A stretch of 64,000 nucleotides of DNA from Mesostigma viride (lineage: Eukaryota > Streptophyta > Mesostigmatophyceae > Mesostigmatales > Mesostigmataceae): NCBI GenBank assembly GCA_009746045.1, contig RPFO01000406.1, positions 2,839,252 to 2,903,251 on the forward strand. The letters run 5' to 3'. The position numbers were made by a program, and so were the translations under genes. Positions 12,101-25,432 of this stretch are shown here, piece after piece; within the stretch, counting starts at the first letter, position 1, and each line of letters begins with the position of its first letter. The notes below the pieces were generated by a model. That model was not told the origin of the DNA and searched no databases. It saw only the letters and a program-made list of their open reading frames with translations.

Positions 12101-15100
12101 TGACATCATCCTAAATTAAGTAACACCAGCATGCGTCACACGCCGGCCTGAACAGTTCTGAAAACGCCACTACAAACAACGTGGCCACGCACCCCCAGGC
12201 TAGTGCGTTAACCGTACAGGTAGTTGTACAAGGTTCCCAAGTCTGACAAACATAAAACTCGCCCATCGACCCCTTGGGCCGGTCCGAATCCACTATACAA
12301 TAATTAATCACGACTCACTAAAGAACCCAAATCAGCCAAAGATTCGTTAAGCAGCCAGCCGACCCTACAGGTCCCCACCTAACCTCAGCTGGTGCAACCA
12401 AACACGAATCTTTGCAAGCAAGTCGTATAACACCTACAATTAATTTTCTCGGACCACTAATTAACAGCCACCGACCCTTATAAACAACGGGGTCATCCAA
12501 GGAAAATTCGGGCGAACAGGAAACCCTTTGTACAGATCGAATCAGTCAGCCCATGTCGCAGACAGCCTTCCACATCCAGGCCAAGGCATAGCGGCCCTAT
12601 CTTTCCCGCATGCGTTAATTAAACTATATTCAGAGAAAACCGATTAAGATCACTGAGCTCCCAAGAAGACCAGCATTTGATTGAATACAATAAGTGGAGC
12701 CCTGCCACAAAGGCAGCAGTTAACAGTGGCCTTAATGTTTCTCAATCCGCACGCGGAAGCAAGAAGCCTCCACCCAATTACCCCCCCCTGGCGCCAACCC
12801 CATTGCGCCGATTAAACTCATTACCACCGTGCGCGAAAGAGCGTGTCGCAACATCTTAAATGGCGACTCAGCCCGCGCTAGGCTATGTTAACCCCCGCAG
12901 GGGCCCGCTGGTTCAATGCGACTCAAGCCGGTGACCACCCCAAAAGCAAGCCCCCCAAAAGAGCCAGCATTTCGCAATTCCGGAACCATCCAAAAAGGAA
13001 AGAGGTTTTACGACACCATAATAGACTGAGCCGCGCAGCAGGTGCTGAGACGAAAAGGAACGACAAAGGTCTGGCGTAGCCTCGCCTCCCTAAGACGCCC
13101 TCCCCAACTCGAGTCTCGCAATAGGGAAATTTCTAGCTTCGGAGCGCAACTCTCGCGCGGCTCCTATTGTCCCCAACTACCCCTCCTCGGCAGGGGCAGC
13201 TGGACAACTGACCTGCCGCTACAAAAAATAATTTATGAAAAAAACAGGTCGTTGCTGACAGGAACCTGGTTCAGGACCTTTTGAGTCCAGGTCACTTCCC
13301 ACGCACCATTGCATGGTGGCAAGTCTGCGATGTGACACTAGAGCTGTTTTAGTAACTTATGAACAGCTCCGCCGAAGCTGGTCAAACCGCCGAAGTAGCG
13401 CCCCATCCTTCGCCCACGTAAAAAGACCCGCAGCCGGGGAAAAACGACATGGGGGTAAGTTTAAATTTTCTTTCCGTTGCACGACCAACTATACTATGCT
13501 TGGTCGGACAACTTAGCGGTTGTGCCACCATCTGCCTCGGCTACAAGACAGATGCAACCCGCGCTAGAATGTGCAATTTTGCACAGGCGGCCATTGCCGC
13601 CATTGTGAAAGAAACAATTGCGGATCATTGCCTGCCTAGCTTGCTTAAGGCATGGCCCGCCGACACACAAGCTGACATCATCCTAAATTAAGTAACACCA
13701 GCATGCGTCACACGCCGGCCTGAACAGTTCTGAAAACGCCACTACAAACAACGTGGCCACGCACCCCCAGGCTAGTGCGTTCACCGTACAGGTAGTTGTA
13801 CAAGGTTCCCAAGTCTGACAAACATAAAACTCGCCCATCGCCCCCCTTGGGCCGGTCCGAATCCACTATACAATAATTAATCACGACTCACTAAAGAACC
13901 CAAATCAGCCAAAGATTCGTTAAGCAGCCAGCCGACCCTACAGGTCCCCACCTAACCTCAGCTGGTGCAACCAAACACGAATCTTTGCAAGCAAGTCGTA
14001 TAACACCTACAATTAATTTTCTCGGACCACTAATTAACCGCCACCGACCCCTATAAACAACGGGGTCATCCAAGGAAAATTCGGGCGAACAGGAAACCGT
14101 TTGTACAGATCGAATTAGTCAGCCCATGTCGCAGACAGGCTTCCATATCCAGGCCAAGGCATAGCGGCCCTATCTTTCCCGCATGCGTTAATTAAACTAT
14201 ATTCAGAGAAAACCGATTCTCTTTTTTCCCCCTCTTTTCTTTTTTTTTTTGGCTGACCGTTAGCAATCGTGTATGTTTGATGTGGTTGATTGATAGGGAG
14301 AAACATGGCATAAGTTGTTGTCGAGGCTGTGTTAGCGCTTAGCAAATTACCCTTTTGCGCCCATAACTCACCCGTGCACATCCGGCATTGGAATCATGTG
14401 TGCCAGCGAGAGACCAGCGCGTAAATGGAATTAGCTAAATACTCTGTCGGCTTGAGACATCATGGCTCCCTGTATGAATTATTTAATGCTTTGTAACGTA
14501 GCAAGTAGCATGACATTTTCTCGCCTGCTTTTGGTTTGCCACCTAAATAAAGAGTTGCGGATGACATATGAGGAACACACAGCGATGGAATATGCTGGAG
14601 ATGGAATGGGTACAACTTACAAGCTGTGCTAACTAGGATTGAAGGTCTCAATTTTAGGGCTCAGCGTCTAGGATTGTAGATTTGATTAGGATTCAGGGTT
14701 AAGGGTTTAGGGTTAGGGCTTAACTTAGTTTGTGTAGGGTGTTGTCACATGTGCAGTCCGCGATTGTGAATTTTTGTGGGTTCTGCAGAGGGATGAGGAG
14801 CATTATTCAATACTTCTTGCAAGTTAGGTTGCCGTGCTGTACAGTATGCACAGGCTGTTGGCATAAGCTATCGATCGTAATAATACGTTATCGGACGCCG
14901 CGCTTTGCTGTGCACTGATGCATGCACGACTACTGTTTTTTACCAAAGTGCAAGCAGAATCGCTAAGTCTTATTGGTTGCAAGGGTTCGGCTGTTCCGCG
15001 ATCATATGACTGGGTGCCCTGATTTGTGCAGAACCTTACAGGACAACTTTCTCTGGGGCTCGATCCCAGCGGAGCTTGGGTCGCTTGCAGGGCCTAGGTA

Positions 15101-18100
15101 TAAGTAAGTCAGCTTTCCAGGCTCACTGCGCTGTGCATGGTGCCGTGCCCAGCACTGAAGGGGACAGCGGTTATGCCTAGCTGAAGTGAAGAGAAGCGGG
15201 GGATGGGAAGGAAGATGGTCGGGGAGAGGCGGAAAGGGGAAGGGGAGGGGGTAAGTACAGTGTAGGAGGGGGGGGGAGGGGAAGGGAAAGGAGGGGAGGG
15301 AAAGGGAGACGGGGGAGGGGAGGAGGGGAGGAGGGGAGGAGGGGAGGGGAGGGGAGGGGGGGGGAGGGAGGGGGGGGAGGAAGGGGGTAGTTTAAATAAA
15401 AGTGTGATTATTTATCCCCTCCCGAATTGGCAGGAGGGACTTCACATGTTGATGAGAACACTCAAGGATATTCGGCTGTTATACAACCACCCGGCATTAG
15501 TTAATGTTCTGCATTTCGTAGCAGGAATTGGTTGGTTTACATGCTGAGGTCAGCCAACTTGGCTGGAATCCTGCCAGATCTACCAAATACTCAATAGTTC
15601 TACCACGATTTGGAATAGTTCAGGGTCACGAGGTGTGGTAACAGCACCTGACGCCACGTGCACACCACGTGCACACATAGATTTGCACATGCATATCAGG
15701 CACACAACAAACAGATACGACCTGCATAGTGCATCTCAGCAGTCAACCAATATGCACCCCAGTTACAGTGGCTGGTCCAATAAGCACCATACTCACATTT
15801 CTCAGCATTTTTCAGTCCGGTTGGTAGGTACGTATCTGCCAGGCGCACGGGAACAAATCCAATTGCATTGTCGGAGCCCCTAATATCTCTGAGTATGGCT
15901 GCACGAGATTAGACACGTGACGTGGCTCGTGCCAACGTACGCTCCCATCGGACCCTATCTTCGAAATTGGCAAACGGCTCTTGAGCAATAAATAATTAAA
16001 TGCTGTTCAACGTACCAGCGCCACCTGTCCTCTCCAACTAGGACTTGGCAGGCCAACAACTTCGGCTTGAAGCCTAGCAGGGGGGGGGGGGGGGAGGGGA
16101 GCAGGGATGGGAAGGAAAGGGAGGGGAGGGGAGGAGAGAGTCCTGCGGGGAAAGAAGGGCAGTGGAGTATTTGCAGCAGATTTTTTGTTTTATGGCTTTC
16201 GGCACGCCCATGCAGCTAGTTGCTCCTCCCTTCTCTCCACTATCCGAGCTCAATGAATGGCGGTGCAAGATCCACGACTTTGGGGCACTTGGGCTTCTCA
16301 ACACCCAAACAGAAAAATTACCCCTTAATAGTTAGGTTATGCATGCAGCTACTATTTGTTTCAGATGTCCCAACTACCCTGCCAAACATATATTTCTCCC
16401 TATTCTTGGTTTTGCTCTACTCCAGGGGATCCTCCATGCACACAATAAGCTTCGTTATCCATGCAGATCCTGCATCTGGGTATTGTTCAGTCATCAAATT
16501 GGATGCCAGTCTAAGTGCGTGCAGCAACGCATGTCGCATTTTGTTGTTTAATGTGATCAGGGCAAGTCGAGGACGGCATATATATTCATAAAGAATGATA
16601 AATTACGGTGGTGAGATTATATATGTACATAATGACATGTAATTGTGGCACAAAGAAGCTATCATGCCATGGATTGACCAGCATATTGTCATCGCGGATG
16701 TACATCTCTACTTTAGTTATTGTAACATTAACTATCGGGCGATGCCTTATTCTATGTCTTGCGGCAACCCTGCTCATTTTTTTTTGCATGATTTACTGAA
16801 TGGGTACAATGGTTTCTTTCTTAGACAATCTGTGTTTATCACCTGTTAAATGTCTCAGGAACTGTGTTCAAAATAGACATGCACATACATACAACATGGA
16901 CTTGCGAGTATTGGTTACTGACCCTGGATAGTATTCAAACTAACACTCAGATTGTTAGCTGTGTAGTGGCTGGCTTTCCCATTATACCCCTACACATCCA
17001 TGGTGCTCATACCCGTTTATGTCCATTACATACGTCCTGCGTTTTTAGCTGCACCGTGTCAGAGGTTTATTCACCTTACTGAGTCCAAGTGATCAACCTG
17101 TCTGCCCTGGTACTTTGGATGCAGATCCGTCTCGAATAACGAGAGGCTTTGCGGGCCAACTCCACTTGACGGCAACGGACAACCAATGCAATTATACAGG
17201 GCTTCTACCAGCGGGTACACATGCCCCTGTAAGCAGGCTCTCCACATTTTTTGGATGGCAGGAACTAGATGAGCTGATAAGCTATACTACTACGATATTA
17301 AACTTGTAGAGTGTTAACATGTTACGATATTAACTGTAGCTAATACTGTAGTTAATATTAAGATATTATAGTACTACGATGTTAAACTAGATTGCTGCTG
17401 TAATCAAGCAATACGCTAGGTTTTTATAGCCTTAGTTCTCACAGGGTCATTTTTCAATTTTTAGATCGCAACACTGAGCGGTCAGAAAGATGGATGTCCT
17501 GCCTTGCTGCCAAGGTTAGTGGCCTAGTAGTAGTTGACTCTGATGTGTTGAGTGTGGCCCAGTCCGCCAAGCGAAGAGGCAACTTGGGACGGTCGCGCTG
17601 TACTGGTGCCAGGAGAGCTTTTTGGTGATGGTGGTTGGTATGTTTTGTTATTTATATTGTCAGGACTAAAAGTTAATAATATCAGGAATATGTCCCATAT
17701 AAGCCTGACTAGGCCTGCAATTAATTAATCAGGATGAGTTCAGGGTAGTCTCTTTTCAGGGCTAAGAAGGCCCAGATGGTTCTATGCCGATACTTGTCAA
17801 TTACCTGCAGTTGTATGTTTGGTGCCGGATTCACTCAAGGCGTCTGAGGAGTTCTCTAGTTTTGTTTCCTTCTTATAGTATGTATTACTATTGTGTGACA
17901 GCAGAGCACATGCACCGACCGCTAGGTGGCACCAGTGATTCCGGCAGTGAGACCTGGACCTGCGAGCAGGCGCTAGTAATTCTATCATGGAACTGCACTG
18001 CTATGTTAGGGCATCAACAACGGTAATGAAGATGAGGATGGTGGGAATGCGAGGGGATGGGCATGGGGATGGGGATGGGGATGGGGATGGGGATGGGGAT

Positions 18101-21100
18101 GAGGATGGGGATGGGGATGGGGATGGGGATGAGGATGGGGATGGGGATGGGGATGGGGATGGGGATGGGGATGGGGATGGGGATGGGGATGGGGATGGGG
18201 ATGGGGATGGGGATGGGGATGGGGATGGGGATGGGGATGGGGATGGGGATGGGGATGGGGATGGGGATGGGGATGAGGATGGGGATGGGGATGGGGATGG
18301 GGATGAGGATGGGGATGGGGATGGGGATGGGGATGGGGATGGGGATGGGGATGGGGATGGGGATGGGGATGGGGATGGGGATGGGGATGGGGATGGGGAT
18401 GGGGATGGGGATGGGGATGGGGATGGGGATGGGGATGGGGATGGGGATGGGGATGGGGATGGGGATGGGGATGGGGATGGGGATGGGGATGGGGATGGGA
18501 TGGGGATGGGGATGGGGATGGGGATGGGGATCGGGACGGGACGGGACGGGACGGGACGGGACGGGACGGGACGGGACGGGACGGGACGGGGACGGGGACG
18601 GGGACGGGGACGGGGACGGGGACGGGGACGGGGACGGGGACGGGGACGGGGACGGGGACGGGGACAGGGACGGGGACGGGGACGGGGACGGGGACGGGGA
18701 CGGGGACGGGGACGGGGACGGGGACGGGGACGGGGACGGGGACGGGGACGGGGATGGGGATGGGATGGAGATAGGGAATTGGTGAGGATAATGATACCAT
18801 AGTGATGAATCTTGCTGTGCCTCCTCTATGGTGGTTTCATACTAGTGGTTCTTTCTAGTATAGAAAGAAGCATAAAGAATGTTTTTTTCCCATCCTATAA
18901 CAACAAGGCAAGCACTGTCTGTTTTGACGTGTTTGGAATCGATGTTTGCCCTACCTCGAGAACTGCGGTTTTGCACTTGCAGATTGCTTTGATACTGCTT
19001 CGAACTCCGATAAAGATTACAACTGTTCTGCCAGCACTCCAGCTTGCAGCTCCGCTAATGACCAGTGCGCTGGTAAGGGTCGTTCAGTGAGAACAGAACG
19101 GAGGATGTCTTTTTATCAACCGCTGGATTTTTTTGTGAGAAACGTGGAGGGCTAAGGGCTCCACAAGTTTGGTTGTCTTATGCAGCTGACAGCATAGCTG
19201 TGTATAGTATGCTAAGATACATGTGCAGTATATTTATGCATGCAATACACTGCGCGTGCATGCAGTGCATTGCCAACTACGTTCTCCAGTAGAAATCAGG
19301 GCCGTTCATGAGCTCTGCAGTGATTCTGCACATTTACCTTGTTATGTCATTTCTGACTGCACCAGTTGGTAGAGTTTATGCAGCTGCCATATATTTACTA
19401 AGATCTCCAATCCTAGCAAGCATGTTAAGCATTTAATGGGCCAGAAAAGTAAGCAGCCAGTCAACAAAATCCTGACCATGCTGCATGGCATCTGTACCAT
19501 CCATGCTGAGTATACGTCCGTGATGCCAAGAGATGAAAGCATGGTTCTGGGTGAATTCTCCTGAAACATGAGCCCGGGAGCCATGACCCCGATATGATGG
19601 TTTGAGAAGCTCTTGTTGTATGACACCCGTGCACCTTGCACCTTGCATGCATTCACTGCATTCACTGGCGTGCCATGCCATGAATGATCACATCCATCCT
19701 CTTAACTAGTGTGCCATGCTCCAGATTCTTACATAAATGTGCTTAACTAACATGCCATGCTACAGATGCTTACATACTTCCTCGTTACTAGCATGTAGTG
19801 CAAATGATGCTTTAGTTTCTCTTACTATTAACACACTAGTCTGCAAGAGTTTATGGGATACATTCATGGCTTGAACTTGTATACTCGTGCCACCTGTAAA
19901 ATACACACCTATCGCTCAAGCTCTTCGACCTGATAACTTGGCATCACTTGGTATTTTGCTGCAGTTCGAAACAACCTATTGTGTTCTGTATGCAAAAGTC
20001 GTGATATCCTTTCTCCTTGCATAATGCTCATTACAAAAGAAATGAAGATTGCTGTGGGGGTTACTGTTGCGTTATAAATGTTTGGTGGTTACTGTTGCGT
20101 TATTCCATCCACTATGTATGCCCATCACCAATGTAATTAAATTGTGGCTGGTACTAAAGCATACTACTAATTAATTGAATTCGTAGCTTATGGTAGCCAC
20201 GCACTGACCTAGGGCAGCACCCCAATGATGGCCTCAGGTGATACAGTGGTGGCCGACCACTTTCCTTTAGCAACCAACGTCGGCAAACGCATGGCTGAAA
20301 TGTAAGCGCCAACATGCACCAATAATCAGCACGTACAACTAGGACATTGGACACATTCATGTGGTCGTAATTCTGGCATTCAAATGGCAAAGACATAGAC
20401 ACCTTTGCTAACATTCGACGTCACAATCTCGGCGCTAGGAATTGGGCCGACAATTGAATCGAGGTTCTGAGGGCCCTGGGGGCTGTAGCAACCAATGGTA
20501 GTCCCGAAAGTAATAACTTCGACACCTAATATCTTGTGGTATACAGAACTGTTTTGTATAAGAAAAGTAGCGCCGGGAAGGTTACGGCAAGCCCTGGCAG
20601 TCTTGGCCAGAAATACGGTGGGTAAGTTGTCAAGGCTGAGCCGTTCTGCACTTCTGAAAAGCGTTTAGTTGTTTTTCAAGGTTGTCATCTCAAGGATAAC
20701 GTCAGACTTCTGTAGGTTTCTATACTTAGTGTGGCATTTTTGTTGAATGAGTTTCTCAACAAAGTAGCTAACAGCTATAAGGCTCCCAAAGCAGTAATTC
20801 CAGATTTCCGCTCATTCCTTGATGCTTATGCCGGCACTGTGGTCCGTATTTTGGGGGTGCTTTCCTCATCTTTGGCCTGTCATGATATTGGAGTACAGTA
20901 TGCTTTGATACGAACAATGGTACCGCCTTGGACGACGGCTGTGACATATCCTCCCCCGTGTGTGACCCGGGCGCTGCCACATGCGGTGGTACGTGTCAAT
21001 TCAGTCATCACTCTGATTGACGGATGTCTTGCTTTTGCAAAATGTCAACACTCACACTCACGCTGCTGCGCCGGCTCTTTTTTTCCATTACTGTTTCTTC

Positions 21101-24100
21101 TAAAAGGCGTAATTTTCTCATTTATGTTTCTCCAACAAATTATATGTGTGCTCACCCTAGCATACAGATGGCCGTGTTGCCATCTGGTAGACATGTCTGT
21201 ATTATTCCACCGTATAGAGATGGCACACATATTGTAATAAATTTGATGTTTTGTGGTGATGCATGCAAAGCAAAGCAAGGCCATAAATGGATGTGGTCAT
21301 TGTTGGTTTAAGCATGCCCCGTAGTAAGAGGGGAAACTCGTTTAAGCCCACCCCTGAGCCCTACAGCCCTAGTGGGAGCATGGTGGATCCAAGCCCTAGT
21401 GGGAGCATGGTGGATCCAAGCCCTAACGCCCTAGTGGGAGCATGGTGGATCCAAGCCCTGAAGCCCTAGTGGGAGCATGGTGGATCCAAGCCCTAGTGGG
21501 AGCATGGTGGATCCAAGCCCTAGTCGGGAGCATGGTGGATCCAAGCCCTAGTGGGAGCATGGTGGATCCAAGCCCTAACGCCCTAGTGGGAGCATGGTGG
21601 ATCCAAGCCCTGAAGCCCTAGTGGGAGCATGGTGGATCCAAGCCCTAACGCCCTAGTGGGAGCATGGTGGATCCAAGCCCTAACGCCCTAGTGGGAGCAT
21701 GGTGGATCCAAGCCCTAGTGGGAGCATGGTGGATCCAAGCCCTAACGCCCTAGTGGGAGCATGGTGGATCCAAGCCCTAGTGGGAGCATGGTGGATCCAA
21801 GCCCTAGTGGGAGCATGGTGGATCCAAGCCCTAACGCCCTAGTGGGAGCATGGTGGATCCAAGCCCTAACGCCCTAGTGGGAGCATGGTGGATCCAAGCC
21901 CTAACGCCCTAGTGGGAGCATGGTGGATCCAAGCCCTAGTGGGAGCATGGTGGATCCAAGCCCTAGTGGGAGCATGGTGGATCCAAGCCCTAACGCCCTA
22001 GTGGGAGCATGGTGGATCCAAGCCCTAGTGGGAGCATGGTGGATCCAAGCCCTAACGCCCTAGTGGGAGCATGGTGGATCCAAGCCCTAGTGGGAGCATG
22101 GTGGATCCAAGCCCTAGTGGGAGCATGGTGGATCCAAGCCCTGAAGCCCTAGTGGGAGCATGGTGGATCCAAGCCCTAGTGGGAGCATGGTGGATCCAAG
22201 CCCTAGTGGGAGCATGGTGGATCCAAGCCCTAGTGGGAGCATGGTGGATCCAAGCCCTAGTGGGAGCATGGTGGATCCAAGCCCTAGTGGGAGCATGGTG
22301 GATCCAAGCCCTGAAGCCCTAGTGGGAGCATGGTGGATCCAAGCCCTAGTGGGAGCATGGTGGATCCAAGCCCTAGTGGGAGCATGGTGGATCCAAGCCC
22401 TAGTGGGAGCATGGTGGATCCAAGCCCTGAAGCCCTAGTGGGAGCATGGTGGATCCAAGCTTAAGTTTTTGGGTGGATGCTGCATCCCTGATGTCTGCTC
22501 TACTCGGTAAAAATGTCAGTACTGACTTAGCACGACTTCGCGGTGTAGGGGGGGAGGGGGTTAAGTCGTTTAAGCCCATGAGCAGGCAGAATGTCTCTAA
22601 CCATGAATCCAGACGGTAAGTAAGAAGTTGGGTGTATTGCAGCTGGGTGTTGGCTGAAATCAATGAGTACCACGTGCCCTAAGCCTGAGTGCTCTTGGCA
22701 TTGCATCATGTCTCTGACGATCCATTGAGATGGTACTTAACTCACGGTTGGTGGTGTGTGTGTGTGGGGGGGGGCTGTTCAAACCTTGCTTGCGCATGGT
22801 GTAAACTTTCTTTGTGCTGTTCAAACCTTGAATGCGTTGTCCCTATCCATAAACCTAGCTGATACTTTGGTACAATGCGCGCGTCCAGGCTTATTGTGCT
22901 ACTCAGGGTAACGGTTACTTCGTTACTTACTTCGTAGGGCTTACCTTGGGGAGCTGCGTGGCGGTTCAGCGGTTCCCAGTGTGAATTGCTCGAGTCACAG
23001 CGTGTGCTTCACACATAGCTCAACCATCTCGAGCCGCAGGGTGTACTTCAGACGGCGGAGCCACCTTCATGTAAATAGGGCCCCGCGTGCTATTCTATCA
23101 AGGTGCTATAGTATATATATCAAGGTGCTATAATATATATCAAGGCGGTTCCCCTATAACTAGGCCCCCGCGCGCTTGACAAACTAGATGCATGCGGAGC
23201 CCAGTCTGCACCACCCTTAGAATTGGCTGCTTGTGGGTGGCAAGGAAATTCTCACTGTTTGCTTGCTCGGTGCAGACGATGCAAGTGTGCTGGAAGGTCT
23301 TCCGTTGAGGTGGCCTGAATTGTAGTATAGGTCCTCAAGCGTGAAGCAGTTCCAATGAATCGCTCACTGTGTAAAGATCAATGTCTTTTGCAGGTTTTCT
23401 TTGACTTAATTTGAGCAATGCTCGTAACTTGTTCCTCAACATGCAAAACATGCCCCCTTGTTTGCGCCCAAACATCTGTGCGTGTGTCGGACAGCCTGCC
23501 ATAACGATGCCACCGGCACGAGCACCGACACCGGGTGTAATTCAAGCCTTCCAATCTGTGTTCGTGGGACATGCTACGGTAAATTTACAGTAAAACATGT
23601 TACTCCTAGTATATAGTATTCAGCGGTAGGAGAACATACTACTAGTATATAGTATTCAGCGGGCGTCCAGGAGCTGTGCTCAGCTAAATATATACCGACC
23701 GTGCTCCATGTGGGATCTTGAATTGGCTGGATTGCGTTCTACGGATTGCCTGCCCTTCTCTTGTTGGATGTCCATGCCCCGTCCGGCCCCGCACGGTTTT
23801 GGGGCCTTACGATGCGCACCGAACGCGGTGCCTTTACTGCCCTATGCGCACGGATGGGGCAGATACGGTGCCTTGCATGGATGGGTGCGACTAACCAGCC
23901 TTTCTTGCGTGCTTGTCCTCGCATGGGGGGGTGTTGCGGCGGCACGGCCGCTGCCATGCCGCCCCAACTTTTTGGCCCGGCGCCATGCATTGCAGTGTGC
24001 GTGGACGACAAGACAGGCACGAACATGGACTCTGGGTGCAACGAAACCGCGCCCTACTGTGGGGACGGGCTCTTCTGTGGAAGTAAGTGGCTGCGTGTGT

Positions 24101-25038
24101 GCGACGGTGTGCGTGCGTGAGTGGGTGAGTGGGTGTGGGTGTGTGGGTAGGGGGGTGGAGGTGCGGCGCGGGAACGTGGGCATGCGTGCATGGCTTATGC
24201 GTAAAAGAGATCGTGCTATATGCATGTTGCTGTTCCCCCCGAACCACATGAATCCCTCTTCCTTTTCTGTTGGAAGTATCTGTGGTAAGCAAATACTAGT
24301 AAGTAAACATTTTTTGAATGTGGAATCATGTGTTTGAGCGCATCTATAGCTAATGTGCTCACTTCTCGCGCCTTAGTTCATGCCTTTTACCGCCCATCTA
24401 TGTATATATTTCTCAACAGTGAAAATGTTTGTAAATCCTCAAGAAAACGCCGGGGTAGATAACTCCCTAACGTAAGAAATAAGATTCAAACCCGAGATAA
24501 CCAATGTCGTGCATCACATACGTGGCTCTGGGCGTGCTCGCTGGCTACCCATGTGGCCATACGTGCATCCATTTGCAGACTGCTTGGACAGTGGCACCGG
24601 ACGCGCGCCGGACACCGGTTGCACCCCTGACGCCCCCTTCTGCCTGTATTTCGGCGCGGCAAATGTCGAGGGCCGCGCCGGCATCTGCAGCGGTGAGCTA
24701 GATGGCTGCATGCAATTATTAGCATGCGTGGATTAGGTACTCTTTTGCTGTCACCCTGCAGCCTCTCCCAAGGGACGCGATGGATGGATGGATGAATGGT
24801 TGAGCGAATCTGTGGTGCTTCAAGCATGCTTGTGCCGGACACCCCTCTTACATATCAAAGATGGCACCCTCTTTTCTCGGACAGCTGTCTACACACCCTA
24901 GGGTGACCCTGACGGGTTTGGTAGCAGTACCATCTCATCCAGAAGGACACCCTCTTGGATGCCTATGTATAGCGAGGCACTCTTTTCACATATGTGTGTG
25001 TGTCCGTGCGTGGGTGTGTGCGTGGGTGCGTGCATGTG

Positions 25039-25134
<96 letters not shown>

Positions 25135-25274
25135 TCCGTCCGTGCGTCCGTCCGTGCGTCCGTGTGTGCGTCCGTGTGTGCGTCCGTGCGTGCGTCCGTG
25201 CGTGCGTCCGTGCGTGCGTCCGTGCGTGCGTCTGTGCGTGCGTGCCTGCGTGAGAGAGACAGAGAGAGAGAGAC

Positions 25275-25325
<51 letters not shown>

Positions 25326-25390
25326 GAGAAAGAGACAGCGAACGAGAGAGAGAGAGAGAGAGAGAGAACGAGAGAGAGAGAGAGACATAC

Positions 25391-25432
<42 letters not shown>

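Noticed and set aside
14691-14720. Former chromosome end (telomere-like tract)
   Set aside because: Only about four degenerate units; too short to claim an interstitial telomere.
15525-15596. Possible 72-bp LRR exon ([17 protein letters not shown])
   Set aside because: Acceptor, length and start phase fit, but the repeat register is shifted, the donor GTTCTA is weak, and joining to the next exon creates a stop codon.
17464-17513. Possible 50-bp exon after TTTTTAG
   Set aside because: Good acceptor and GTTAGT donor, but it ends in phase 0 while the next exon needs one carried base.
17902-17975. Possible further Cys-module exon
   Set aside because: Only partial similarity, too few cysteines, and the long form has the wrong end phase.
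17987-18802. 271-codon Asp/Gly and 264-codon His/Pro frames
   Set aside because: Pure translation of the GGGGAT/GGGGAC array in every frame; no non-repeat core.
22071-22438. MVDPSPSG and VGAWWIQAL repeat proteins
   Set aside because: Minisatellite translation; lies in an intron between well-supported exons and frames change with each unit variant.
21353-22460. CRISPR-like array
   Set aside because: Units are contiguous tandem repeats without unique spacers, in eukaryotic DNA.
23708-24337. 209-codon + frame
   Set aside because: Overlaps the module-4 exon in another frame and runs through intron sequence; no domain.
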